Positions 1 to 7,597 of a stretch of DNA of 64,000 bases are shown piece by piece. This DNA comes from Deltaproteobacteria bacterium (GTDB lineage: Bacteria > Desulfobacterota > Desulfomonilia > Desulfomonilales > Desulfomonilaceae). Each line of letters begins with the position of its first letter. The first letter of the stretch is position 1. The position numbers and the translations under genes are program-made. Where the stretch lies: NCBI GenBank assembly GCA_016875095.1, contig VGSG01000002.1, forward strand, positions 62,001 through 126,000. Direction: 5' to 3'. The notes under the pieces were generated by a model. That model was not told where the DNA came from and did not search any database. It saw nothing but the letters and a program-made list of their open reading frames with translations.

Positions 1-485
1 CTTCCGAGTCCGGGACGGTGATGAACGTTAAGAAGTATCACAGTGGCGCCGTGGAGATCGGTAATGACGTGGAAATAGGGGCTCTTTGCGCAATCGACCG
101 GGCCTTGGCGGGGATAACGAGACTGGGTGACGGCGTGAAATTGGACAACCAGGTGCAGATCGCGCACAGCGTGCAGATTGGTGAGGGAACCGTCATTGCG
201 GCCCAGGTGGGGATCGCGGGGAGTTCTTCGGTTGGACGCCTGGGAGTGATCGCGGGCCAGGTGGGAATAGCCGATCATCTCAAGGTGGGCAATCACGTCA
301 TGTTGGCCGCGCAGGCGGGCGTGTATCGGGACGTGCCTGACGGCTCGATCTTATCGGGCGCGATACCGGCGATGCCGGTGAACCAATTCCGCCGGGTCCA
401 GAGCTGGTTCAAGAAGCTCCCGGAGCTTGTGGAACGTATACGGAAACTGGAACGACTGGTCCAACCCAGCAGCAAGGAAAGCTGA
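1..485 (+). CDS. lpxD: UDP-3-O-acylglucosamine N-acyltransferase LpxD, C-terminal part
   Basis: This is the 3' part of lpxD; the gene enters from the left edge and the reading frame is open from base 3. LpxD adds the N-linked acyl chain to UDP-3-O-acyl-glucosamine in lipid A synthesis in the cytoplasm. The roughly 160 visible residues are left-handed beta-helix hexapeptide repeats followed by a helical C-terminal tail, as in the family. The segment DNQVQIAHS carries the histidine that corresponds to the catalytic base of E. coli LpxD, and IDRAL matches the family's IDRG/A motif. The usual length is about 340 residues, so about half is missing from the window. The stop is followed directly by lpxA; fabZ, which often lies between the two, is absent here. 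Confidence 0.93.
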   Translation, partial: SESGTVMNVKKYHSGAVEIGNDVEIGALCAIDRALAGITRLGDGVKLDNQVQIAHSVQIGEGTVIAAQVGIAGSSSVGRLGVIAGQVGIADHLKVGNHVMLAAQAGVYRDVPDGSILSGAIPAMPVNQFRRVQSWFKKLPELVERIRKLERLVQPSSKES

Positions 486-1289
486 ATGATACATCCCACC
501 GCGGTTATTCATCCGGAGGCCAGCCTCGGGAGCAACGTTTCGGTCGGCCCTTACTCTGTTATCGGCCCCCATGTGGTCTTGGAGGACGGCTGTGAGATCG
601 GCCCGCACGTAACCATCGAGGGTGAGACGCGGGTTGGGGCCGAATCGATCATTTATCAGTTCGCCAGTGTGGGCGCTGCTCCTCAAGACTTTACGTACAA
701 AGGGGAGCTTACCCGCGTGGATATCGGCAAACGGGTGCGGGTAAGGGAGTACGTCACCATCCACCGCGGGACGGCCAAAGGATTGGGCGCAACGATTATC
801 GGGGATGAGTGTTATCTTATGGCGTATTGTCATGTAGCGCACGACTGCATATTGGGTTCAGGGGTAATCATGGCGAATTCCGCGCACCTGGGCGGCCATA
901 TCGAGCTTGGGGAAAAAGCCATACTTGGTGGCGTGGTCGCGGTGCATCAGTTCGTGCGAGTGGGAGAGTACGCGTTGGTCGGCGGGGTATCGGGAGTCGC
1001 GAAGGACATTCCGCCGTACACGCTCGCGTCGGGCGCGAGGGCCGTCGTATACGGTCTCAACGAAGTGGGTTTGAGGCGTCAGGGATTCTCACGTGAAACG
1101 ATTTCCACTCTAAAGCGGGCGTTCAAATTGGCTTTTCGATCCGGGATGCGAATTGTGGAAGCAGTGGAAGCCATTCGCTCGGAACTGTCCCATTCACCCG
1201 AAGCGCTCAAGTTCGCTGAATTTCTGGCCACCTCTCGTCGAGGCGCGGCGCGGGTGTCTCTTACGCGGCATCAATTCAGAAGGGCATAA
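486..1289 (+). CDS. lpxA: UDP-N-acetylglucosamine acyltransferase LpxA
   Basis: LpxA carries out the first step of lipid A synthesis, moving a 3-hydroxyacyl chain from acyl carrier protein to UDP-GlcNAc. The 267 residues match the family length of about 260. The protein begins with MIHPTAVIHPEA and runs through hexapeptide repeats of a left-handed beta helix, then a helical C-terminal domain. HVAHDC contains the expected catalytic histidine (His125 in E. coli), and VHQFVRVGEYALVGG is the usual family signature. The start codon follows the lpxD stop after a single base (TGA-ATG), and the stop codon shares one base with the lpxI start (TAATG), so the genes look translationally coupled. Confidence 0.96.
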   Translation: MIHPTAVIHPEASLGSNVSVGPYSVIGPHVVLEDGCEIGPHVTIEGETRVGAESIIYQFASVGAAPQDFTYKGELTRVDIGKRVRVREYVTIHRGTAKGLGATIIGDECYLMAYCHVAHDCILGSGVIMANSAHLGGHIELGEKAILGGVVAVHQFVRVGEYALVGGVSGVAKDIPPYTLASGARAVVYGLNEVGLRRQGFSRETISTLKRAFKLAFRSGMRIVEAVEAIRSELSHSPEALKFAEFLATSRRGAARVSLTRHQFRRA

Positions 1290-2125
1290 TGGTCGAGGAG
1301 GTGGCGATCATAGCCGGGACAGGTGATTTGCCCCTGAAAGTGGCGGGGGAAGTTCGCGAAAAGGGGCATCCTATCGTTGCAATTGCAATTCTCGGCATGA
1401 CCAATCCGGCTATAGAGAGAGTAGCCCAGCAAACCTTCTGGATGAAGCTGGGCCATTTGCAGAAAGCCATTAGCCTACTGAAGTCCCGGGGGGTCAAGCG
1501 CCTCGTCATGGCGGGCAAGATCGAAAAGAGCGTACTCATGCGCCCCTGGAAAATCGGCCTCGATAGGCGGGCCCTCAGAATGATCTGGTCCCTCAAGGAC
1601 TGGCGAGACGACACGGTGCTCAAAGGCATCGCAGCCGAATTCCAGATGGACGGAATCGTCGTCGATGAGATAACCGCGTGGGCCGCCAAGCTGATGGCCC
1701 CGCGCGGCGTTCTAACCCGACGGAAGCCCAACCAGCGCGAATGGAAAGACATCGAATTCGGCCGGGATATGGCCAGAGAGATGGGACGTCTGGATGTGGG
1801 GCAAACGGTGATCATCAGGAATAGAGCGGTGATCGCGGTCGAAGCCATAGAGGGCACGGACAGGGCCATCAGACGAGTGGCCGACCTTGACATTAGCGAC
1901 GCGGTGGTGGTCAAAATGGCCAAGCCGCATCAAGACATGAGGTTCGATGTGCCCGGCATCGGGCCTTCCACGATCGACAGTATGGTGGCGGCACGAGCCA
2001 GAGTGCTGGCCGTAGAGGCGGGGAAGACCATGATTGCCGACTATGAGGGAGCTGTGGAACAGGCCGATCGGGCAAAGATCTCCATCGTGGGCATCCTCGC
2101 CGAAGGACCACCGGAAGATGGATAG
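1289..2125 (+). CDS. lpxI: UDP-2,3-diacylglucosamine pyrophosphatase LpxI
   Basis: LpxI hydrolyses UDP-2,3-diacylglucosamine to lipid X and UMP. It is the enzyme that replaces LpxH in alphaproteobacteria, many deltaproteobacteria and others. The 278-residue protein starts with VAIIAGTGDLPL, the glycine-rich N-terminal motif of the DUF1009/LpxI family, and contains the conserved C-terminal stretch KMAKPHQDMRFDVPGIG. Its place between lpxA and msbA supports the assignment. It overlaps lpxA by one base and the proposed msbA start by eight bases. No lpxB is seen next to it, although lpxI and lpxB are often adjacent, so lpxB must be elsewhere on the chromosome. Confidence 0.93.
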   Translation: MVEEVAIIAGTGDLPLKVAGEVREKGHPIVAIAILGMTNPAIERVAQQTFWMKLGHLQKAISLLKSRGVKRLVMAGKIEKSVLMRPWKIGLDRRALRMIWSLKDWRDDTVLKGIAAEFQMDGIVVDEITAWAAKLMAPRGVLTRRKPNQREWKDIEFGRDMAREMGRLDVGQTVIIRNRAVIAVEAIEGTDRAIRRVADLDISDAVVVKMAKPHQDMRFDVPGIGPSTIDSMVAARARVLAVEAGKTMIADYEGAVEQADRAKISIVGILAEGPPEDG

Positions 2126-3956
2126 CCAGCCCACTGCGAATGATGCGCATCACGCACAGGGAATCCTTCCGCGCCGGGAGCGAAGCTTCTTCGTTTATCG
2201 ACGATTGCTTCAGTATCTGAAGCCGTACCGCGGAAGACTCCTGCTCGCGGGTGTTTGCATGGTCGGAGTGGCCGGCCTCACCGCAACACTCGCCTACTTG
2301 GTGAAACCCGCTCTGGACGAGATCTTTTTCGAAAAGAACCTCCGAATGCTGTATATCATCCCGGGGGTGGTGGCTCTGGTTTACCTCCTTAAGGGCGTGT
2401 TCGATTTCGCGCAATATTACCTCATGGCGTACGTGGGCCAGAGCGTCATTCGCGATCTCCGGGACGAGCTATACGAACACATGGAACAGATGTCGCTCGC
2501 ATTCTTTGTGCGGCGATCCACCGGCGAACTCATATCCAGAATGAACAATGACGTGGCCCTGGTCCAGGGCGCCATGACCAGCGCTATTACCGGTGTCGTG
2601 CGGGATGTGGTCACCGTGGCGGCGCTGGTCTTCGTTGTCTTCTACCGGGATTTCTGGCTCGCGCTCATCGCAATGAGTGTCTTCCCTCTCGCGATTTACC
2701 CTTTGCTTCAGTTTGGGAAGAGGCTCAAGCGCTATTCCCGAAGGATGCTCGTTTCTCTGGAAGACATCACCGCGCGGCTGACCGAGACCATCGCCGGGAT
2801 TCGTATCGTGAAAGCGTTCGCGATGGAAGATTACGAGCGAGAACGATTCCGGCAAGTGAACCGGAAGCTCTTCAACTCGTTCATGCGCCGATTCAAGGTG
2901 CGTGCCCTCTCAAACCCCGTGATGGAAACACTCGGAGGCTTAGGGGTCTGCGCCATCCTCTTCTACGGCGGCTATCAGGTCATTACCGGGCAATCCACCC
3001 AGGGGACGTTCTTCTCTTTCATGGCTGCCCTTTTGCTCCTGTACGAGCCCATCAAACGCATCAATGAGGTGAATATAACGATTCAGGAGGGCGTGAGCGC
3101 GGGAGAACGAATTTTCGAGCTGCTCGACACTCCGCCTGACGTTGAGGATAGACCCGGCGCGGGGGCGCTCCCGCCTGTTGAGCGGGAAATAGCGTACAAC
3201 GGCGTATGCTTCACGTATGACGAACAACCGGTGCTTCGGGACATAAACTTTACCGCGACCGTGGGTCAGGCCGTGGCGATTGTTGGTGAGAGCGGCTCAG
3301 GCAAGAGCACGCTCTTGGATCTTCTGCCGCGTTTTTACGATGTCACTGCCGGAAGCATCCGCATAGACGGCGCGGATGTGCGGGACGTGACCCAGCGATC
3401 GCTGCGGGAAAAGATCGGGATCGTCACGCAGCAGACCATCCTTTTTGATGACACGGTCCGTAACAATATCGCCTACGGCCGTCCGGATCTGCCTTTGGAA
3501 AAGATCGTCGCGGCGGCGCAGGCTGCTCATGCCCACGGATTCATCACGTCGCTCCCGAACGGGTACGATACGATGATCGGCGAGAACGGCATCAGGCTCT
3601 CAGGCGGGGAGCGTCAACGGGTCGCTATAGCCAGGGCGATCTTGAAGGACCCGCCTATTCTCATCCTGGATGAAGCCACTTCCAATTTGGACTCGGATTC
3701 GGAACAGGCGGTCCAGAAAGCCCTCGAAGCGCTCATGGAAGGCCGGACCACGCTGGTGGTCGCTCACAGGCTCTCCACCATCAGAAATGTGGACCGGATC
3801 TATGTCCTGGCCGGGGGACGCATTGTGGAACAGGGGAGTCATGATGACCTTCTGGCCACTGACGGCGAATTCGCCAGGTTGTATAACCTGCAGTTCGCAG
3901 CCGACGCAACCACCGAAGCCCAGACCTCAACAGCTCTTTTTCGCGCTCCGATCTGA
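2118..3956 (+). CDS. msbA: Lipid A export permease/ATP-binding protein MsbA
   Basis: This is a half-size ABC exporter of 612 residues that should flip lipid A-core across the inner membrane. The N-terminal half holds six membrane segments (about residues 30-310). The ATPase half shows Walker A GESGSGKST near residue 390, the signature LSGGERQRVAIARAIL near 494, Walker B ILILDEATSNLD and the H-loop VVAHRLST. The ATG at 2118 is preferred: an AAGGA sequence lies about ten bases upstream, and the alternative start at 2034 lies deep inside lpxI and would add 28 residues unlike the family. The genomic position between lpxI and lpxK separates it from other type I exporters. Confidence 0.93.
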   Translation: MDSQPTANDAHHAQGILPRRERSFFVYRRLLQYLKPYRGRLLLAGVCMVGVAGLTATLAYLVKPALDEIFFEKNLRMLYIIPGVVALVYLLKGVFDFAQYYLMAYVGQSVIRDLRDELYEHMEQMSLAFFVRRSTGELISRMNNDVALVQGAMTSAITGVVRDVVTVAALVFVVFYRDFWLALIAMSVFPLAIYPLLQFGKRLKRYSRRMLVSLEDITARLTETIAGIRIVKAFAMEDYERERFRQVNRKLFNSFMRRFKVRALSNPVMETLGGLGVCAILFYGGYQVITGQSTQGTFFSFMAALLLLYEPIKRINEVNITIQEGVSAGERIFELLDTPPDVEDRPGAGALPPVEREIAYNGVCFTYDEQPVLRDINFTATVGQAVAIVGESGSGKSTLLDLLPRFYDVTAGSIRIDGADVRDVTQRSLREKIGIVTQQTILFDDTVRNNIAYGRPDLPLEKIVAAAQAAHAHGFITSLPNGYDTMIGENGIRLSGGERQRVAIARAILKDPPILILDEATSNLDSDSEQAVQKALEALMEGRTTLVVAHRLSTIRNVDRIYVLAGGRIVEQGSHDDLLATDGEFARLYNLQFAADATTEAQTSTALFRAPI

Positions 3957-3958
3957 CG

Positions 3959-4984
3959 ATGTCATTGTTGGTCTCGTTGGCGAAACCATTTCTTACTCTG
4001 CCGGCTGCCGGATACTTCGCGGTTCAAAAGACCAGAGAGATTTTATACCGGCGAGGCATCTTCATCGCGGTTCCGGCCCCGATTCCGGTGCTCTCGGTGG
4101 GCAACGTTCTCATGGGAGGAAGCGGCAAGACCCCCTTTGTTATATATCTGGCCGGGCTGCTCCACGCCCGGGGCTTCAAAGTGGCGGTGGTGAGCCGCGG
4201 CTACCGTGGAAGTAACAGGGCCCCATACCTCGTGGTCGGGGATGGTATATCCGGAAAGCCTCTTGCGCCACCGCATGTGGCGGGCGATGAACCCTTTCTC
4301 ATCGCTGAACGACTGCCCCTGGTCCCGGTCCTCGTGGGTCGTCGAAGGATCCATCCGGTGACCGCGGCGCATCAGCTCTTTGGCGTGGATGCGGTCATAC
4401 TCGACGATGGCTTTCAGCGCCTGTCGCTCCGGCGGAACCTGGATATGGTGATCGTCAATGGCTCGGAAGACGCCATGTTCCCTCTCGGCAGGCTCAGAGA
4501 GCCCATTTCCGCGCTTTCCCGAGCCGATGCGGTCATTATGACGGGGAATGCCGCAAGTCTCCCCCACAAGATCAGCCGATTCCTGGAAGGTAAACCCCTG
4601 TTTCGGGTGACGGCCGTTGCAATCGGACTCGTGGGTCTGCCCGGAATGAACGCCCCGGAAGACTTGGCGGGCCGCGAGGTGATCCTGGTTTCCGGGATTG
4701 CCAATCCCGAGCGCTTCGGCGATCTTGCCCAGGAATCGGGCTGGAAGGTGGTCCGCCATCTCCGTTTCCCCGACCATCACACGTATAGGGAAGCCGAATT
4801 GAACCTGATTCTTGCCCAAGCGGGAAACCTGCCCGTGGTCTTCACCGAAAAGGATTGGGTCAAGCTCCCTTCGTCTATCAAACAAACGGGCAAGGTAGGG
4901 GCGCTCCGTATCGGAACGGTCGCTGAAAAGGAAGAAGACCTGCTCAAAATGGCAAGCAGGGCGATCAAAGAAACGCGACTGTGA
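3959..4984 (+). CDS. lpxK: Tetraacyldisaccharide 4'-kinase LpxK
   Basis: LpxK phosphorylates the 4' position of the tetraacyl-disaccharide to give lipid IVA at the inner membrane. The 341-residue protein has an N-terminal membrane-anchoring helix, a P-loop of the form GGSGKTP around residues 51-57, and the conserved LDDGFQ motif near residue 145, all typical of LpxK. The gene begins two bases after the msbA stop and its stop overlaps the following start in a GTGA junction. Length and motifs match the family, and nothing suggests damage. Confidence 0.95.
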   Translation: MSLLVSLAKPFLTLPAAGYFAVQKTREILYRRGIFIAVPAPIPVLSVGNVLMGGSGKTPFVIYLAGLLHARGFKVAVVSRGYRGSNRAPYLVVGDGISGKPLAPPHVAGDEPFLIAERLPLVPVLVGRRRIHPVTAAHQLFGVDAVILDDGFQRLSLRRNLDMVIVNGSEDAMFPLGRLREPISALSRADAVIMTGNAASLPHKISRFLEGKPLFRVTAVAIGLVGLPGMNAPEDLAGREVILVSGIANPERFGDLAQESGWKVVRHLRFPDHHTYREAELNLILAQAGNLPVVFTEKDWVKLPSSIKQTGKVGALRIGTVAEKEEDLLKMASRAIKETRL

Positions 4985-6078
4985 ATATGCCTCGGCGAGC
5001 AGCATCGATGGATCTTGACGGCAAACGGGTGCTCATCGTCAAGCCCAGCTCTCTGGGCGATGTGGTTCACACTGTGCCGCTGGTCCACGCTATCAAACGC
5101 TGCCGGCCCGACTGCGTCATCGGATGGATTGTTCAGCAGTCGTTTCGGCCGGTCATTCAGCACGATCCCGCGGTGGATGAGATCATTCCAATCTCAATTC
5201 CTTCGACGAGCGAGCCCGCGGCCAGCGGTTCCTCATGGCTCGCAGCTCTTGTAGCCACCATTCGCACCGTTCGGACATTGAGAACTCGTTTCAAGGCGGT
5301 TCCCTACGATCTGGCGCTGGATCTTCACGCATCGTTCCGAAGCGGACTGCTCGCTCTGGCAAACCCCTCGGGCCGACGAATAGGTTTTGCCGACGCAAAG
5401 GAACTGAACACGTGGTTCCAACACACCACGCTCAGCGCCGACGCGAAGAAGCCTCACGCGGTGGACAAGAATATGGCGTTTGCCGATTTCCTTGGGTGCC
5501 CCCCTAAGCCCGAAGACTACCGGCTTGTTACCGGCAGGGAGGCCCAACAGAAGGTGGCGGAGTTCTTGAAAGCGGAGGGAATCAACGAATCGGACCGTCT
5601 GGTGTACGCCAACCCTGCCGCGAGGTGGAAGACCAAACTCTGGACGATCCATGCGTGGGCTGAGCTGGCCGATCTTTTGACTCAACGCGTGGGAGCGCTG
5701 GTGATCTTCGGGGGTGGTCCCGGAGACCGCGCATTGATTCGAGAGATTACCGGCGGAATGAAGCAACTCTCCATCCCGGCCGCGGGAAGGCTTGCGCTCG
5801 ACGAGGCCATAGCCCTGATCGAACGGTGCGGTGTCTATGTGGGGGTGGATTCAGGCCCCATGCACGTGGCCGCGTTTGCGGGGACGCCTGTGGTGGCCCT
5901 CTTTGGCCCTACCGATCCGGCAAAGGTGGGCCCTTACGGAGACGGTCATCGAGTCATCAGACTCGAAGAGCTCGACTGCCTCGCATGTCGCAAGCGCTCA
6001 TGCTTGGAACGTCGTTGCTTGGAAGACCTGCCCGCGAGCAGGGTATTTGAAGAGACCGTAGATCTGATGGGATGGTGA
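4981..6078 (+). CDS. Glycosyltransferase family 9 protein, heptosyltransferase I-like
   Basis: This is a GT9 enzyme that probably adds a heptose to the Kdo-lipid A core on the cytoplasmic side. The N terminus carries VLIVKPSSLGDVVHTVPL, which is closer to WaaC (heptosyltransferase I) than to WaaF. The C-terminal half has the nucleotide-sugar motif GVDSGPMHVAAFAGTPVVAL and FGPTDPAKVGPYG. The GTG start at 4981 gives a four-base overlap with lpxK; ATG codons at 4987 and 5008 are alternatives. With 365 residues the length is normal. The exact acceptor cannot be settled from sequence alone. It is the last gene of the lipid A operon, and the facing gene at 6290 is convergent. Confidence 0.85.
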   Translation: MNMPRRAASMDLDGKRVLIVKPSSLGDVVHTVPLVHAIKRCRPDCVIGWIVQQSFRPVIQHDPAVDEIIPISIPSTSEPAASGSSWLAALVATIRTVRTLRTRFKAVPYDLALDLHASFRSGLLALANPSGRRIGFADAKELNTWFQHTTLSADAKKPHAVDKNMAFADFLGCPPKPEDYRLVTGREAQQKVAEFLKAEGINESDRLVYANPAARWKTKLWTIHAWAELADLLTQRVGALVIFGGGPGDRALIREITGGMKQLSIPAAGRLALDEAIALIERCGVYVGVDSGPMHVAAFAGTPVVALFGPTDPAKVGPYGDGHRVIRLEELDCLACRKRSCLERRCLEDLPASRVFEETVDLMGW

Positions 6079-6095
6079 TGGACAATGTACCGCAC

Positions 6096-6239
6096 GCCTT
6101 GAAAGCGACCCGATCTCACCTTCCCCTGTCACCTCCCATCAAGTGAGAGGAACCCTAACCCCTTCCCTGGCGGGAGAGGGAAGGGAGAGGGGGATTCTAG
6201 CCTTAGCCAAAGGCGCAGATCTCAACGCAGCCTTCTATA
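6096..6239 (+). repeat. Dispersed palindromic repeat, copy 1
   Basis: The stretch between two convergent genes holds a copy of a dispersed intergenic repeat. Its left arm reads GAAAGCGACCCGATCTCACC, followed by two GC-rich palindromes built on CTCCCATCAAG-type and CCCTGGCGGGAG-type cores. Its right arm of about 45 bases (AAAGGCGCAGATCTCAACGC and flanks) recurs nearly unchanged, inverted, at 13103-13150. Further copies with the same palindromes occur near 13.4, 18.5 and 40.2 kb. It may act as a bidirectional terminator or RNA processing site between the convergent genes, but that is inference. Confidence 0.8.
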
Positions 6240-6289
6240 CTTGTCCGGGAACATGCCCCGATTCTTGCCCTTCCGGAGGGAAACAGCCA

Positions 6290-7357
6290 TCACGCCAGCT
6301 TCTGGCCGCATTCGGAGCAGAATTTCGTCCCGGCCTTGACCTTAGCCTTGCACTGAGGGCACGCGGTTTCCTGAGGCGCGCCGCATTCGGAGCAGAACTT
6401 TGCATTCTCGGGTGTAAGTTCTCCGCATTGAACACAGGCTCTCTTCCGCTCGGGGGGGATCGTTGTGGGGGCCGGCTGAGCCTGTGAAGTCTCCGTGGGG
6501 CTGAAGCTTGCGGCCATGGACTGCGCCATGCGCTGGCCCATGGCGATCCCTGCGCCCATACCCATGAATTCGCCCGCGCCGCCGGACCGGGCCGCCTCGG
6601 GAATGGACGCGGCCGTCTGGAACTGAGTAAAACGACCCATGTCTCCCACAATGCCCATCTGAGACCGGATATCCAGCATCTTTTCCACTTCCGGCGGAAG
6701 CGAAATATTCTCGATGACGAATGAGGTGATGGTAAGCCCGTATGATTGTATGTCCGGGTTCATGGCCTCCCGCGAACTGTCACCCATTGTGCGATAGTTT
6801 GCGGCAAGATCGAGCGTCGCGATCTTCGACTTGGCCAACATGCCGCTGAAGGCCGAAACGATCATGCTGCGCAGTTGGCCTTCGATCTCATCCGTGGTAA
6901 AGCAGCCGTCCGTCCCTACCACCTGCCTCATGAATGCAGCCGGATCGGTCACACGGATTCCATAGGTCCCGAATGCCCGAAGCCGAACCGCTCCCAACTC
7001 GGGATCCCTCATCATGATCGGATTCTGGGTTCCCCACTTCCGATCGAGGAAATTCCGAGTGTTCACGAAATAGACATCTGCCTTGAAGGGCGACTCAAAG
7101 CCGTATTTCCACGATCGAAGCGTGGTGAGCACCGGCAAATTCTGGGTATTGAGCGTGTAAAGCCCGGGGCTGAAAACATCGGCTATCTGTCCCTCATTTA
7201 GGAAGACTACAGCCTGTCCCTCCCTCACGGTCAGCTTGGCGCCCATCTTGATGTCGTGGTTCTGATCGGGAAAACGCCAAACCAGGATATCTCCCGAATC
7301 ATCGGTCCATTCTATTATGTCGATCAGTTCGTTCTTTATGAAGGAGAGGATGCCCAT
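6290..7357 (-). CDS. SPFH/Band 7 domain protein with C-terminal zinc ribbons
   Basis: The protein is 355 residues long. Residues about 20-290 form an SPFH-type domain of the YdjI/virion-core kind. The C terminus (about residues 308-355) contains two successive four-cysteine zinc ribbons, CVQCG...FCSECG and CPQCK...FCSECG. A methionine- and alanine-rich hinge (GEFMGMGAGIAMGQRMAQS) links the two parts, as in other members of this group. Such proteins are thought to scaffold membrane microdomains or envelope-stress complexes. A strong AGGAGG-type ribosome site precedes the start. The gene lies downstream of the rhodanese gene on the same strand with a 240-base gap, so it may be transcribed separately. 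The function is not known more precisely. Confidence 0.85.
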   Translation of the reverse strand: MGILSFIKNELIDIIEWTDDSGDILVWRFPDQNHDIKMGAKLTVREGQAVVFLNEGQIADVFSPGLYTLNTQNLPVLTTLRSWKYGFESPFKADVYFVNTRNFLDRKWGTQNPIMMRDPELGAVRLRAFGTYGIRVTDPAAFMRQVVGTDGCFTTDEIEGQLRSMIVSAFSGMLAKSKIATLDLAANYRTMGDSSREAMNPDIQSYGLTITSFVIENISLPPEVEKMLDIRSQMGIVGDMGRFTQFQTAASIPEAARSGGAGEFMGMGAGIAMGQRMAQSMAASFSPTETSQAQPAPTTIPPERKRACVQCGELTPENAKFCSECGAPQETACPQCKAKVKAGTKFCSECGQKLA

Positions 7358-7563
7358 TTCTTCCTCCTGTGTCGGCCCATGCGTCGGATCAGGGCAGCCG
7401 GCGTGAGCCGCGACCCTTATTTCATCCTAGCATACGACGCCGACACGGGGCAAAGAAAAGCAGGCATAGCTGGGATCGAGAAAGTTAGCCGCGGCGAGCC
7501 CGACACCGCGATCAGAGGAGCCGAATCCTTCTCCAGAGAAGAGTTGAGCGCTCCGGAGGAGTC

Positions 7564-7587
7564 GGATGGGCCCGTGGAGGCCCATCC
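7564..7587 (-). terminator. Hairpin after the rhodanese selenoprotein gene
   Basis: A perfect nine-base stem (GGATGGGCC / GGCCCATCC) with a six-base loop lies eleven bases beyond the stop codon of the rhodanese gene on the minus strand. It lacks a T-run, so it is a candidate terminator or mRNA 3'-end stabiliser and not a classical intrinsic terminator. Confidence 0.45.
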
Positions 7588-7597
7588 TGAAGAGAGA

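Noticed and set aside
2034-2117. N-terminal extension of MsbA by 28 residues
   Set aside because: It lies fully within lpxI, lacks similarity to MsbA, and the ATG at 2118 has a ribosome site.
4043-5005. 320-residue open frame antisense to lpxK
   Set aside because: It has no family resemblance and the opposite strand encodes an intact LpxK with all motifs.
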